Assembly (NCBI RefSeq): GCF_014268815.2
Contig: NZ_JABWRE020000001.1
Coordinates: 4,035,001-4,099,000, forward strand
Source of the DNA: Pseudomonas urmiensis
GTDB taxonomy: Bacteria; Pseudomonadota; Gammaproteobacteria; Pseudomonadales; Pseudomonadaceae
Direction of reading: 5' to 3'
DNA: 64,000 nt
Both the position numbers and the translations under genes were made by a program. The first letter of the stretch is position 1; every line of letters begins with the position of its first letter. Positions 25,879 to 35,721 of this stretch are shown here, piece by piece. The notes under the pieces were generated by a model. It ran no database searches. It saw only the letters and a list, made by a program, of their open reading frames with translations, and was not told the DNA's origin.

Positions 25879-26898
25879 TCATCCGTAAAGCAACCGCTCG
25901 GCCAACATCTGCGCCACCCGCGCCGGTGAGCGTTTCTCCGCCTGAGCATGCGCGAACACTTCCGTCAGCCGCGTAGGAATGCGTGCCAGATGCGCAGTGA
26001 TGGTGCCCAGGTCTTCGCCACGATGTCTCAGCGCCACATAGATCAAGCCACCGGCATTGATCACATAATCAGGCGCATACAGAATTCCGCGTTTTTCCAA
26101 CTGATCGGCCACTTGCAAGGTGGTCAGCTGGTTGTTCGCCGCACCCGCCACCGCTGCGCAACGCAGCTGCATCACGCTTTGGCCATTGAGTACCGGGCCA
26201 ACACCACAAGGCGCGAAAATATCGCAGGGCGTGCTGATCAAGGCGTCATTGATCACCGGATGGGCATTGAACTGCTCCACCGCCAGGCGCACTTTGCCAG
26301 GGTCCAAGTCACTGACCAGTAATTCCGCACCCGCCGCATGCAGCTGCTCAGCCAATGCATAACCGACATTGCCCAACCCTTGTACCGCAACCCGCAAACC
26401 TTCGAGATTGTCGCTACCCAGACGCGCCATCGAAGTCGCGCGAATCCCGGCAAATACGCCCATGGCTGCATGCGGTGAGGGATCGCCCGAGGCAGTGGTG
26501 CTGGTGACATGCGGGGTGGTTTGGGCAATGCAGTCCATGTCCAGGGTCGAGGTGCCACTGTCGACGGCGGTAATGAAACGCCCCTGCAAGCTGTCGACAA
26601 ATCGCCCGAATGCCTCGAACAGCGCCGCGCGGTTTTCCACATGCGGGTTACGCACGATGACTGCTTTACCGCCGCCCACCGGTAGCCCCGCCAACGCCGC
26701 TTTGTAGCTCATGCCTTGGGCCAGGCGAATAGCGTCGGTCATGGCGCTTTCGTCATCGGCGTACGGCAAGTAGCGGCAGCCGCCCAAAGCCGGGCCCAGC
26801 TGCTCGCTGTGGATGACCACCACCGCCTTGAGGCCGGTAGGTGGGTCAATGAACAGGTGCAGAGACTGAGTGCGGGTGCTTTGCATGAGCGCGAACAT
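25879..26898 (-). CDS. Leu/Phe/Val-type amino acid dehydrogenase
   Basis: 339 residues from the ATG at 26898 (MFALMQST); the ORF is open a further 46 codons, which look non-coding. The catalytic Lys lies in LPVGGGKAVIV, the dehydrogenase core in ALGGCRYLPY, and the NAD-binding Rossmann motif in VAVQGLGNVGYALA. It reversibly deaminates branched-chain or aromatic amino acids to 2-oxo acids with NAD+. It is next to the homogentisate genes, as in P. putida KT2440, suggesting a role in aromatic/branched amino acid catabolism. Confidence 0.85.
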   Translation of the reverse strand: MFALMQSTRTQSLHLFIDPPTGLKAVVVIHSEQLGPALGGCRYLPYADDESAMTDAIRLAQGMSYKAALAGLPVGGGKAVIVRNPHVENRAALFEAFGRFVDSLQGRFITAVDSGTSTLDMDCIAQTTPHVTSTTASGDPSPHAAMGVFAGIRATSMARLGSDNLEGLRVAVQGLGNVGYALAEQLHAAGAELLVSDLDPGKVRLAVEQFNAHPVINDALISTPCDIFAPCGVGPVLNGQSVMQLRCAAVAGAANNQLTTLQVADQLEKRGILYAPDYVINAGGLIYVALRHRGEDLGTITAHLARIPTRLTEVFAHAQAEKRSPARVAQMLAERLLYG

Positions 26899-27021
26899 CA
26901 ACGGGCTCCCCGAAGAGGTGCTCCACACAGTATAGGCAGCCCACAAGCCCATGTATCGCAGCCGGACCACTGGACGAAACCGCGCGCCAGAGCTAATAGT
27001 TAAGCGTGTTGGGAGATTTTC

Positions 27022-27828
27022 ATGAAGCCACGTCAAGCCTGCCTGGCCTGCCTGGAACGCGAGCCGGTCGCCCTGCTGGAAGCCTCGTTATGGATTGCCG
27101 CCGAGCACGACCGCAGCGTCGAGCCCGCGGACAGCCTTGCCCGGCTCAATGACCTGCAACGAGAGATCAATGCCAGTCTGCCGATGCTGCCAGTCAGCGA
27201 ACTGGCGCAACCGCTGCTGCGCCAGCTCACTGCATTAGGCTTTGCCCAGGACGAATACCACCCGCTGCGGCCGCATGCGGCATTAATGGACAAGGTCTTG
27301 CTGCGCCGTCGTGGCCAACCGCTGGTGCTGGCGATTCTGGCGCTGGAGCTGGCCAGGCGTTTGTCGATCCCGCTGGAAGGGGTGAACTTTCCCGGTCATT
27401 TCCTGCTGCGAGTACCCGGCGCCGACCACTTGCTCGACCCGTGTGGCGGACGCCGTCTGTATCCGGCTGAATGCCGCCAGCTGTTGGCCCGCCAGTTCGG
27501 CCCGCAAGTCGCGCTGAGCGCCGACCACATGCAAGTGGCCAGCCCTAGGCAGATGCTGCAACGGCTGTCGCGTAACCTGCGCCAGTTGCACATCAGCAAC
27601 GACAACGACCTGGCGGCACTGATCGATGCCGAGCGGGTGATGCAGTTGGGGCCGGTGCTGGTCAGCGACTACCTGGCGCGGGCAACGCTGTATCAGCGCC
27701 TGGATTGCCCGCAGGCCGAACGCTTCGATCTGGAGCATGCTCTACTGCTGACCGACGACCCCGTGCAGCGGGTGAAACTGAGCGAGCGGCTGGGCCATCT
27801 ACCCGCCAGCAACCAGTCGATTCACTGA
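27022..27828 (+). CDS. SirB1-like transglutaminase-fold protein with TPR region
   Basis: 268 residues. The central segment (MDKVLLRRRGQPLVLAILAL, then PLEGVNFPGHFLLRV and LLDPCGG) matches the transglutaminase-like SirB1 domain, in which the usual catalytic Cys is often lost. The C-terminal ~70 residues are TPR-like helices (RAERVMQLGP-type region, DYLARATLYQRLDCP). Function is unknown. Its last bases overlap the end of the convergent maiA. Confidence 0.8.
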   Translation: MKPRQACLACLEREPVALLEASLWIAAEHDRSVEPADSLARLNDLQREINASLPMLPVSELAQPLLRQLTALGFAQDEYHPLRPHAALMDKVLLRRRGQPLVLAILALELARRLSIPLEGVNFPGHFLLRVPGADHLLDPCGGRRLYPAECRQLLARQFGPQVALSADHMQVASPRQMLQRLSRNLRQLHISNDNDLAALIDAERVMQLGPVLVSDYLARATLYQRLDCPQAERFDLEHALLLTDDPVQRVKLSERLGHLPASNQSIH

Positions 27829-28457
27829 GCCGGGGTGTCTGGCTGCTGGGCGGGATGCGCCTGGACGAAGGCCGGATGCTGCTGGGCCAGCGCCGCTACC
27901 CGGCGGATTCGTGGGTACGCAGTGAGCTCGACATTGAACCGTTCGGCCGCGTACAGCTGGGGGATCAGATAGAGATCGGCCAACCCCGGCGTCTCGCCGA
28001 AGCAGAAGCCGTTATCACCGATCAACTGCTCCACAGCCGCCAAACCCTGGCCAATCCAGTGGCCAATCCACTGATTGACCTGCCCTTCGTCATGGCCCAA
28101 CTGGCGCAGCTGGTTGAGCACACTGACGTTGTGCAGCGGGTGAATATCGCAGCCAATCAACGCCGCCACCCCGCGCACCTTGGCCCGCGCCTCAGGCGCA
28201 GCGGGCAACAGCGCCGGCTGCGGATAGACCTCTTCCAGGTACTCGATAATCGCCGGGGACTGCACCAGCACCTCACCACTGTCAGTCCGTAGCGCCGGCA
28301 CTCGCCCTTGAGGGTTCACCGCCCGATAATCATCCGCGCGGTGCTCGCCCTCGAGTAGGTTGACCGGCAGGGCCTGGTAATCCAGACCCTTTAGCGCCAG
28401 GGCAATGCGCACCCGGTAGGAGGAGGTGGAACGGAAATAAGTGAACAGCTCCATCAC
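27822..28457 (-). CDS. maiA: Maleylacetoacetate isomerase
   Basis: 211 residues, glutathione S-transferase zeta class. The N-terminal active site FRSTSSYRVRIALALKG and the thioredoxin-fold PQGRVPALRTDSGEVLVQSPAI segment are characteristic; the C-terminal helical domain has ETPGLADLYLIPQLYAA. It converts maleylacetoacetate to fumarylacetoacetate with glutathione as cofactor, the second-to-last step of homogentisate breakdown. It lies nine bases after fahA and is the last gene of the hmgA-fahA-maiA operon. Confidence 0.95.
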   Translation of the reverse strand: MMELFTYFRSTSSYRVRIALALKGLDYQALPVNLLEGEHRADDYRAVNPQGRVPALRTDSGEVLVQSPAIIEYLEEVYPQPALLPAAPEARAKVRGVAALIGCDIHPLHNVSVLNQLRQLGHDEGQVNQWIGHWIGQGLAAVEQLIGDNGFCFGETPGLADLYLIPQLYAAERFNVELTAYPRIRRVAALAQQHPAFVQAHPAQQPDTPAQ

Positions 28458-28466
28458 CCTACCCTC

Positions 28467-29759
28467 TTAGTTAGCCGCGACGACCTTGCCGCGGCATTCG
28501 CCGAAGCCGATGCTGGCCACGCCATCCTTGCTGCAGCGCGCACGCAGGATGATCTCGTCACCATCTTCAAGGAACTTGCGCACCTCGCCGCTGGCCAATT
28601 CGATTGGCTGCTTGCCGCCTTCGGTGATCTCCAGCAGGCTGCCGAACGAGCCTGGTTGGGCACCGGACAGGGTGCCCGAGCCGAACAGGTCACCCGGCTG
28701 CAACTGGCAGCCGTTGACGCTGTGGTGCGCGACCATCTGCGCCACGGTCCAGTACATGCTGCGGGTGTTGCTCAGGGTCAAGCGATGCGCCGGCAAGCCT
28801 TGCTCGCGCATGCGCTCGGTGATCAGCAGCACTTCCAGTTCGATGTCGAAGGCGCCATTGGCCTGGTCGCGTTTATCCAGCAGGTACGACAGCGGCTGCG
28901 GATCGCCTTCAGGGCGTGCCGGCTGGGCGCAGCGGAACGGCTCCAGGGCTTCGGCAGTAATCACCCAAGGCGACAGGCTGGTGATGAAGCTCTTGGACAG
29001 GAATGGCCCCAGCGGCTGGTATTCCCAGGCCTGGATATCGCGCGCCGACCAGTCGTTGAGCAGGCAGTAGCCCGCCACGTGCTCGGCGGCATCGCCGATG
29101 GCGATCGACTCGCCCATAGGGTTGCCCTGGCCGATCCAGATGCCCAGTTCCAGCTCGTAGTCCAGGCGTGCACAAGGGCCGAAAACGGGCTCAGTCTGGC
29201 CGGCTGGCAGGGTCTGGCCCTTGGGCCGGCGCACCTCGGTGCCGGAGGGGCGCAGGGTCGAGGCGCGGCCGTGATAACCGATCGGGACGTACTTGTAGTT
29301 AGGCAGCAGCGGGTTGTCGGGGCGAAACAGCTTGCCAACGTTCTTGGCGTGCTCGATACCGACGTAGAAATCGGTGTAGTCGCCAACCTTGGCCGGCAGG
29401 TGCAGCTGGCACTCGCTGGCTGGATACAGCGCCGACGTGAGCGCAGCCTGGTGCTCGCTGTGCTCGCCGAGCAGCGCCAGCAGACGCTCACGCAAGGCCA
29501 CCCGAGCGCTGCGGCCGAGGGCGAAATAGGCGTTCAGCGCACCACCTTGGGTCGCCTGTGCAGCTTCTTTGGCCTGACCCTCGAACAGTCCGGCAGCGAG
29601 CACCGCGTCCAGGTCGAGGATCGCATCACCAATGGCCACGCCGCAGCGCAAGGCTTCACCCGGGCGGCTGAAGATGCCCAGCGGCAGGTTTTGCAGAGGG
29701 AAATCGCGATGGCCGTTGGCGTGCTCGACCCAGCTACGGGCGATGGCGGTCTGGTTCAT
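28467..29759 (-). CDS. fahA: Fumarylacetoacetase
   Basis: 430 residues, the usual length. The N-terminal FAH-N domain (FPLQNLPLGIFSRPG) is followed by the catalytic domain with YTDFYVGIEHAKNVGKLFRP, YHGRASTLRPSGT, DYELELGIWIG and LNDWSARDIQAWEYQPLGPF, carrying the metal-binding Asp/Glu residues. It cleaves fumarylacetoacetate into fumarate and acetoacetate. It is transcribed with hmgA, whose stop is three bases upstream of this start. Confidence 0.96.
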   Translation of the reverse strand: MNQTAIARSWVEHANGHRDFPLQNLPLGIFSRPGEALRCGVAIGDAILDLDAVLAAGLFEGQAKEAAQATQGGALNAYFALGRSARVALRERLLALLGEHSEHQAALTSALYPASECQLHLPAKVGDYTDFYVGIEHAKNVGKLFRPDNPLLPNYKYVPIGYHGRASTLRPSGTEVRRPKGQTLPAGQTEPVFGPCARLDYELELGIWIGQGNPMGESIAIGDAAEHVAGYCLLNDWSARDIQAWEYQPLGPFLSKSFITSLSPWVITAEALEPFRCAQPARPEGDPQPLSYLLDKRDQANGAFDIELEVLLITERMREQGLPAHRLTLSNTRSMYWTVAQMVAHHSVNGCQLQPGDLFGSGTLSGAQPGSFGSLLEITEGGKQPIELASGEVRKFLEDGDEIILRARCSKDGVASIGFGECRGKVVAAN

Positions 29760-29762
29760 GGG

Positions 29763-31064
29763 TTATCTCCGGTTCGGGTTGAAGGTGCTCGGCAAGGTGG
29801 CCCAGCAACTATCGTAGTCGGCCTGCAATTGCGGGCATTCAAGGGCTTGCTGACTCGGACGCAGCACTTGGCTGGTCTCGAACATGAAGGCCATGGTGTT
29901 GTCGATTTTCTGCGGGGCAAGCTCGGCGCTGATGGCTTTGCTGCAGGTCTCGGCGTCCGGGCCGTGGGCGCTCATCACCCCATGCAGCGAAGCGCCGCCG
30001 GGCAGGAAGCCTTCGGCCTTGGCATCGTAGGCACCCTGGATCAGGCCCATGAACTCATTCATCAGGTTGCGGTGGAACCAGGGTGGACGGAAGGTATTCT
30101 CGGCCACCATCCAGCGCGGTGGGAAAATCACGAAGTCCATGTTGGCCAGACCGTGAACGCTGGTCGGCGAGGTCAATACCGTGAAGATCGAAGGGTCTGG
30201 GTGATCGAAGCTGACCGTGCCAATGGTGTTGAAACGGCGCAGGTCGTACTTGTACGGCACGTTGCTGCCATGCCAGGCGACCACGTCCAGCGGCGAGTGC
30301 TGCAGCTCGCAGGCCCAGTGTTCGCCGAGGAACTTCTGCACCAGCTGCACCGGGCCGCTGGTCTCTTCGTAGTGTGCCACCGGGGTGAGGAAGTCACGCG
30401 GGTTGGCCAGGCCGTTGCTGCCAATCGGGCCGAGGTCGGGCAGGCGTAGCGGTGCGCCGTGGTTCTCGGCGATATAGCCACGCGCTTGGCCATCGAGCAG
30501 TTCGACGCGAAACTTCATGCCTCGCGGGATTACCGCGATTTCCAGCGGTTCGACTTGCATCACGCCCAATTCAGTGGCGATACGCAGGCGGCCCTGCTCG
30601 GGCACCAGCAGCAGCTCGCCATCGGCGTTGAAGAACACCCGCTCCATCGAACGGTTGGCGCGGTAGATGTAGATGCTCACGCCCGCAGGTTTATCGGTCG
30701 CCGAGTTGGCCACCATCGGCAGCCAGCCCTCGATGAAATCGGTCGGCTCGCTGGGAATCGGCTGCGGGCTCCAGCGCAGGCGGTTAGGCGTAACCGCTCC
30801 AAGTGAGCCTGCCAGCGGCTGGCGTTCCAGCCGCTCGAAGCGCGGGTGCAGCGCCGAGGGACGAATGCGGTACAGCCAGGTGCGGCGCAGCTCGCTACGG
30901 GTCATGGTGAACGCGGTGCCCGACAACAGCTCGGCGTACAGGCCATAGGGCGCTTTTTGCGGCGAGTTCTGCCCGACCGGCAGAGCGCCAGGCAGCGCCT
31001 CGCTGGCGAATTCGTTGCCGAAGCCGCTCAGGTAGTCGATTGCGGGGGACGTGTCGCGAGTCAT
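29763..31064 (-). CDS. hmgA: Homogentisate 1,2-dioxygenase
   Basis: 433 residues from the ATG at 31064 (MTRDTSP), the same length as P. putida HmgA; the in-frame ORF extends upstream through the operator and is not used. The iron ligands are visible: His and Glu in [13 protein letters not shown] and His in [10 protein letters not shown], all in the C-terminal jelly-roll part. It opens the homogentisate ring to maleylacetoacetate using O2. It is the first gene of the operon, under HmgR control (operator at 31160-31176). Confidence 0.96.
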   Translation of the reverse strand: MTRDTSPAIDYLSGFGNEFASEALPGALPVGQNSPQKAPYGLYAELLSGTAFTMTRSELRRTWLYRIRPSALHPRFERLERQPLAGSLGAVTPNRLRWSPQPIPSEPTDFIEGWLPMVANSATDKPAGVSIYIYRANRSMERVFFNADGELLLVPEQGRLRIATELGVMQVEPLEIAVIPRGMKFRVELLDGQARGYIAENHGAPLRLPDLGPIGSNGLANPRDFLTPVAHYEETSGPVQLVQKFLGEHWACELQHSPLDVVAWHGSNVPYKYDLRRFNTIGTVSFDHPDPSIFTVLTSPTSVHGLANMDFVIFPPRWMVAENTFRPPWFHRNLMNEFMGLIQGAYDAKAEGFLPGGASLHGVMSAHGPDAETCSKAISAELAPQKIDNTMAFMFETSQVLRPSQQALECPQLQADYDSCWATLPSTFNPNRR

Positions 31065-31159
31065 CGATGCCTCCGGGCTCGAAGCGAGCCATGCTGGCAG
31101 CTGCTGCCAGCTCAATTGCCCATGCGGCAAGCACCGGTAGCGCGTCTGCATTGTTTTTA

Positions 31160-31196
31160 TCGTAATCAGATTACGAATAACGTAATTTGATTGCAT
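31160..31196. promoter_or_regulatory. HmgR operator: perfect 17-bp palindrome plus a degenerate second copy
   Basis: TCGTAATC-A-GATTACGA (31160-31176) is perfectly symmetrical. A second, weaker version (31180-31196, ten or more matching positions) follows. They lie between the divergent hmgA and hmgR. A 17-bp palindrome is the described type of HmgR target in P. putida; homogentisate is the known inducer. Confidence 0.8.
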
Positions 31197-31236
31197 CAAG
31201 GCGTCAAGCTATAAAGACGCCCTCAGTCTTCCCCGG

Positions 31237-32037
31237 ATGCCCAGCCCCATGACCACCGCCCGCAACCCTGCCGACACCGGCAAGCAGAAGGTCCGCTCGG
31301 CGGAAGTCGGTACCGACATCCTCAAGGCGCTCGCCGAACTGTCGCCCTCAACCTCGCTGTCGCGCCTGGCCGAACACGTGCAGATGCCTGCCAGCAAGGT
31401 CCATCGCTACTTGCAGGCGCTGATCTCCAGCGGCTTTGCCGAGCAGGACCCAAGCACCAACCACTATGGGCTGGGACGTGAAGCACTGCGCGTGGGGATG
31501 GCGGCGCTGGGCAGCATCGATGTGCTCAAGGTGGCCGCACTGCCGCTGTCGCAATTGCGCGACGAGCTCAATGAGAGCTGCTTCATCGCGGTGTGGGGGA
31601 ATCAGGGGGCAACGGTGGTCAGTATCGAGCCGGCGGTGCGTGCGGTAACCGTGGTGACCCAGATCGGCTCAGTGTTGCCGCTGCTCAGCTCGTCGACCGG
31701 ACTGGTGTTCGCCGCTCATCTGCCGGCGCGCGAGACGCAGGATTTGCTGGAGCGGGAGCTGGCGGTGCTCAAGCAAAGCGCCAGTGATTATGACCCCCTG
31801 CTGGAGGGGATACGCGAGCGTGGCCTGCACCATGTGCACGGCTTGCTGATGCCGGGGGTGGATGCCCTGTCAGCGCCGGTATTCAACGCCATGGGCCAGA
31901 TCGCTGCGGTGATGACTGTGGTCGGCCCGACTTCGATCTTCCACGCCGATGAGCAGGGCCCAGCGGCGCAGCGCCTGCTGGCTGCCGTGGAGGCAGTCAG
32001 CAGGCGGATGGGTTATCAGCGCGAGCCCGGGATTTGA
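31237..32037 (+). CDS. hmgR: IclR-family repressor of the homogentisate operon
   Basis: 266 residues from the ATG at 31237; a second Met at 31249 is equally plausible. N-terminal winged helix: VGTDILKALAELSP, SLSRLAEHVQMPASKVHRYL; C-terminal IclR effector domain with ESCFIAVWGNQGATVVSIEP and GVDALSAPVFNAMGQIAAVM. It represses hmgA-fahA-maiA and is relieved by homogentisate (known for P. putida). It is divergent from hmgA and separated from it by the palindromic operator. Confidence 0.92.
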   Translation: MPSPMTTARNPADTGKQKVRSAEVGTDILKALAELSPSTSLSRLAEHVQMPASKVHRYLQALISSGFAEQDPSTNHYGLGREALRVGMAALGSIDVLKVAALPLSQLRDELNESCFIAVWGNQGATVVSIEPAVRAVTVVTQIGSVLPLLSSSTGLVFAAHLPARETQDLLERELAVLKQSASDYDPLLEGIRERGLHHVHGLLMPGVDALSAPVFNAMGQIAAVMTVVGPTSIFHADEQGPAAQRLLAAVEAVSRRMGYQREPGI

Positions 32038-32445
32038 ATGCCTAGACGGCTGTCATGCCGCTGGCCGCTGCCTAACGCATTTCGCCAATAGCGGATCCCT
32101 CACGGCGACTGATCTTGCTCTCGTGCTCCAACACTTGCTCCGTGCCCCCCGCTTCACTGACTGCACGATGGGATATGGAGGATCGGGAACAAGCAACCCG
32201 GATCGATCAGCGAATCAAGGCCGCGCGATTATCACCCAAGATGTAATAGAGAATGTCAGAAGCGACTATTTTTCCCACAGGATCAAGCGCTTATTCTTAT
32301 CTCACTGGTTAGCGCGAAGGGCCCTCCCCCCGCCTTTCGCGCCACCCCAGGTTCACCGACGTTGATTTTGAAGCTCCTTGATCTAACGTCTCGATTGGCC
32401 GCTGCGCTTGCAGCGGCCTTTTTTATGCCTGCAAGAATCTGCTGT
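32038..32445. other. Gene-free stretch between hmgR and an SDR gene
   Basis: No convincing ORF. It contains a strong intrinsic terminator at 32397-32424 and otherwise unremarkable mixed sequence. Confidence 0.6.
32397..32424 (+). terminator. Rho-independent terminator
   Basis: GGCCGCTGC / GCAGCGGCC, nine perfect base pairs around GCTT, followed by six T. It points rightward, facing the 3' end of the SDR gene. Confidence 0.92.
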
Positions 32446-33360
32446 TCAACTCAGCGGATATTTTTGCAGATTGGCCATCATTTGCTGCAACGCCTGCAAG
32501 CTGTCTTCGGGATGCAGCGCGCCTTCGAAATCACCAATCTGCGCCCAGTGATCGGCTACCTGTTCGGGGGTGAAGCCTTCACGCGGATCGAACCCTACGC
32601 CCACGCTGCGCTCCCAACGCACCTTGCCTACCCAACCACCGCCCACTTCGAACAATTGGCCACTGTCCTGGCACTGCTCGCTGCCCAGGTACACCACCAG
32701 CGGGCTGATCAGTTCGGGCTTCAAGCGCTCGAACACCTGCTGGGGAATCAGCCCTTCGGTCATCCGGGTACCACCGGTGGGGGCGATGGCATTGACCAGG
32801 ATGCCGTGCTTGCGCCCTTCAATGGCCAAGGTTCGGGTCAGGCCATACAGACCGAGCTTGGCCATGCCGTAGTTAGCTTGGCCAAAATTGCCATAGATGC
32901 CCGAGGTCGAAGCGGTAAATATCACTCGCCCCCAGTTTTGCTCGCGCAGATGCGGCCAGGCAGCGTGAGTGACCTTGTAGGCGCCTTCGACATGAATCCG
33001 ATAGACCTGGTCCCAGTCGGCGTCTTCCATCTTGTGGAAGGTCTTGTCGCGCAGGATGCCAGCGTTGTTCACCAGCACATCGACCCGGCCAAAGCTGTCC
33101 AAAGCCTGCTCGACGATGCGCCTGCCATCAGTGACCGAATCGTGGTTGGCCACGGCGGTGCCACCGGCGGCGCGAATCTCCTCGACCACCCGATCCGCCG
33201 CCGAGGCACTGGCGCCTTCGCCATGGGTGCTGCCGCCCAGGTCGTTGACCACCACCTTGGCGCCATGCGCGGCGAACAGCAGGGCATGGGCCCGGCCCAG
33301 ACCACCACCGGCGCCGGTGACGATCACCACTCGATCTTGCAGACGTACGGGCTCGCTCAT
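32446..33360 (-). CDS. Short-chain dehydrogenase, MFE-2 3-hydroxyacyl-CoA type
   Basis: 304 residues from the ATG at 33360, eight bases after GGAG. NAD-binding VVIVTGAGGGLGRAHALLFA, NDLGGSTHGEG, NNAGILRDKTFHKM and the catalytic ANYGMAKLGLYGLTR (Tyr-x3-Lys). The DLGG and RDK features and the longer C-terminal part match the (3R)-hydroxyacyl-CoA dehydrogenase domain of peroxisomal-type multifunctional enzymes. A role in fatty-acid or steroid-like side-chain oxidation is inferred. It is a single gene here. Confidence 0.85.
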   Translation of the reverse strand: MSEPVRLQDRVVIVTGAGGGLGRAHALLFAAHGAKVVVNDLGGSTHGEGASASAADRVVEEIRAAGGTAVANHDSVTDGRRIVEQALDSFGRVDVLVNNAGILRDKTFHKMEDADWDQVYRIHVEGAYKVTHAAWPHLREQNWGRVIFTASTSGIYGNFGQANYGMAKLGLYGLTRTLAIEGRKHGILVNAIAPTGGTRMTEGLIPQQVFERLKPELISPLVVYLGSEQCQDSGQLFEVGGGWVGKVRWERSVGVGFDPREGFTPEQVADHWAQIGDFEGALHPEDSLQALQQMMANLQKYPLS

Positions 33361-33493
33361 GCTCATGGCTCCACAGGGTGATTGGATTAAAGGCAGTGTC
33401 GGCCAGCCAAGTGCCCGGGACAATCAAGCGCACTGGGGCTGAATGATGGGCGATAAGACAGGCCGATGGTTGCCACCGGCCTGCACTCTGGCG

Positions 33494-34399
33494 CTACGAC
33501 CAGGCGACCTTTTGCGGCAGATAGCTCATCGGCTGCTCACGAAAGGCCAGGTAGTGGCGCAGCACCTGTACCGGTGCTTCGATGTGCGGATAGTGGCCTA
33601 TGCCCTGCAGCAGCACGGTGTCCGGATCGGGCACCTGCTGGCGATAAGCCTCGACCATGTGCGCGCCGGACAAAGGATCGACGGCACCGTTGATAAAGCG
33701 TAGCGGCACCCCGTCATGTTGCAGCGCCCCCACCCAGCGCTCGCGGTAAAAACGCCGCTCCGGGACGAAACTCATCAACTTGTGCAGGATCCGCGTGCCT
33801 CGGTTGGAAACAATCAGGCTCCAGCTGTCATCCAGTGCGCTCTCGCTGGGGTGGGTGCAAGGGCCATACACCTGGGTGACATTGCGCACCAGATCGTCGC
33901 GGCCAAACGAGCGCCCCACCAACCAGCCCAGTGGGCTGAGCAACAGCTTCTGCACCAGCAGCAACGGGCAGCGCTCGGGGAACAAGGCGCTGTTGAGGAA
34001 TACGCAGCTGGCGATCTCGGCGCGCCCTTCGTGATGGCGCGCGAGCAGCTCCTGGGCCACGCTGCCACCGTAGTCGTGGGCCAGCAGATGCGCGGGCTGA
34101 TCGATCTTCAAATGAGCCAGCAACGCCAATTGCAGATCAGCCTGCTCCATCAGGCTGTAGCTGTGCCCCAGGGGCTTGGCGGAATCGCCGAAGCCGATCA
34201 TGTCACAGGCGATAACGCGAAAACGCTGCGCAAGGGGCGCCCACAAGTAGTGCCAGTCCCAACTGGCGGTGGGGAAACCGTGGAGTAGTAGCAGTGGCTC
34301 TCCTTGCCCTGCTGTCCAGTAGCGGATGCTCTGGCCCCGGAATGAGAAACTCTGACCCCGGGTTCGCCAGACGCACAATGGAATTTCGGCCAAAGGCAT
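33494..34399 (-). CDS. Alpha/beta hydrolase (epoxide hydrolase/dehalogenase-like)
   Basis: 301 residues from the ATG at 34399. LLLLHGFPTASWDWHYLW is the oxyanion HG.P motif; the nucleophile elbow is HDYGGSVAQ with Asp (LLAHDYGG), as in haloalkane dehalogenases and epoxide hydrolases, rather than Ser. The acid is probably in INGAVDPLSG and the base in GIGHYPHIE. The Asp nucleophile points to hydrolysis of an epoxide or halide; the substrate is unknown. Confidence 0.82.
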   Translation of the reverse strand: MPLAEIPLCVWRTRGQSFSFRGQSIRYWTAGQGEPLLLLHGFPTASWDWHYLWAPLAQRFRVIACDMIGFGDSAKPLGHSYSLMEQADLQLALLAHLKIDQPAHLLAHDYGGSVAQELLARHHEGRAEIASCVFLNSALFPERCPLLLVQKLLLSPLGWLVGRSFGRDDLVRNVTQVYGPCTHPSESALDDSWSLIVSNRGTRILHKLMSFVPERRFYRERWVGALQHDGVPLRFINGAVDPLSGAHMVEAYRQQVPDPDTVLLQGIGHYPHIEAPVQVLRHYLAFREQPMSYLPQKVAWS

Positions 34400-34580
34400 C
34401 ACAGTGGTCCCGGAAGGTAGGGGGTGAAGGAATACGGCAAGGCTGCGGTCATTGCATGTCACCTCGGCACTTACATGTGCTCTCTATGTCGCGTCGAGGC
34501 ACAGTCTAGTCAGCGCGAGCAGTGGCGGAACTTACCTTGGCAGCCAGCTTGATGACCTAACAGGTCAGGTGTATGAACGG

Positions 34581-35267
34581 TCAGAGCAGCATCGCCAGCA
34601 AGGGCGCGGCAAACAGGTTGAGCAGCCCGGTCAAGACCATGACCAAGCCGGCCACAGAACCTTCTTCGCGGCCCACTTCCTGTGCCCGACTGACCCCGGC
34701 GCCATGCGCACCGACCCCGAACAACGCACCACGCGCCAGGGGCGTACGCAGCGGCAGGTAGCGCAACAGGATGCCGCCGAACATGGCGCCGAGCACGCCG
34801 GTGAACATCACGAACACCGCAGTCAGTTCCGGCACCCCACCCAAATCACGTGCCAAGGGCATGGCGAATGGCGTGGTGATAGAGCGCGGCAGCAACGACA
34901 GGCTGACCGAATCATCCAGCGCCAACCAATGGGCCAGACCCCAGGAGCTGGCAATCGATGCGGCACTTCCGGCCAACATCCCCACCAACAACGCCGGCCA
35001 GTGCCGCGCCAGCAATGCTTTCTGCTGCCAGATGGGGACGGCGAAGGCCACCGTCACCGGGCCCAGCACGCCCATCAGCCAGTGGGTATTGCGGGCATAC
35101 TCGGCATAGGCGGTGTGCAACGGCAGCGCCACCGCCAACAACAAAGCCGGTACCAGGATCAACGGCGACAGCAAATAGCGCCCGCTGCGCCGGTACAGCC
35201 AGCGGCTGCCCAGATAAGCCAGCAAGGTCAGCACGAGCCAGAACAGCGGCATGGGCTCAAGACTCAT
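34581..35267 (-). CDS. LrgB/CidB-family membrane protein
   Basis: 228 residues with about seven hydrophobic segments. The family signature SLLPRSITTPFAMPLARDLGG is present, as are GALFGVGAHGAGVSRAQEVG motifs near the C-terminus. LrgB/CidB proteins act with LrgA/CidA holin-like proteins in control of murein hydrolase activity and cell lysis or in metabolite export. Its start overlaps the upstream lrgA-like gene by 11 bases, showing a two-gene operon. Confidence 0.9.
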   Translation of the reverse strand: MSLEPMPLFWLVLTLLAYLGSRWLYRRSGRYLLSPLILVPALLLAVALPLHTAYAEYARNTHWLMGVLGPVTVAFAVPIWQQKALLARHWPALLVGMLAGSAASIASSWGLAHWLALDDSVSLSLLPRSITTPFAMPLARDLGGVPELTAVFVMFTGVLGAMFGGILLRYLPLRTPLARGALFGVGAHGAGVSRAQEVGREEGSVAGLVMVLTGLLNLFAAPLLAMLL

Positions 35268-35643
35268 GGCGCAGGCTCCAGCGGCAGACCAGCTCGACCG
35301 TCACCGCCGTGACCACCATCACCAGCAGGGTACTCACGGCGATCACCAGCAGAATGCGCCAACCCTCGTCGCGCAGCAGGCTGCCGTAGTCGAGCAGGCT
35401 CATCAGCGCAGGGATGAAGAACAGCAGCATCTCGGCCATCAGCCAGCCGGCGCCCAGTTGCAGCATGGCCGGCTTGAGAATACCGCTGGCAAACAACACC
35501 AGCAGCAGCGCCAGCCCCATCACCCCTCCGGGGATGGGCCAGCCGAACCACACGGCGAGCTGGCCGCCGAGCAGAAACAAAACGAGCAGCACCGCCAACT
35601 CAATCAGCAGGCGGGCGAATTTCTTCAACAACAGGGCGTTCAT
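35257..35643 (-). CDS. LrgA/CidA-family holin-like protein
   Basis: 128 residues with four hydrophobic helices; FGWPIPGGVMGLALLLVLF is the conserved CidA/LrgA core, and GAGWLMAEMLLFFIPALMSLLDY follows. Partner of the LrgB-like gene downstream. The LysR-type gene divergent from it (start 35744) is the probable regulator; an inverted repeat lies between them. Confidence 0.9.
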   Translation of the reverse strand: MNALLLKKFARLLIELAVLLVLFLLGGQLAVWFGWPIPGGVMGLALLLVLFASGILKPAMLQLGAGWLMAEMLLFFIPALMSLLDYGSLLRDEGWRILLVIAVSTLLVMVVTAVTVELVCRWSLRHES

Positions 35644-35721
35644 GGGGCGGGGTTCCTCGAGCAGGTGCCCATTGTAAAATTTGCCTGCCTAGGCCAGAAG
35701 CGAATTGTTAGACTGGAGACC

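Noticed and set aside
28656..30449. Plus-strand ORF of 597 codons
   Set aside because: Antisense to fahA and hmgA, both complete and in the expected operon; no recognisable domain.
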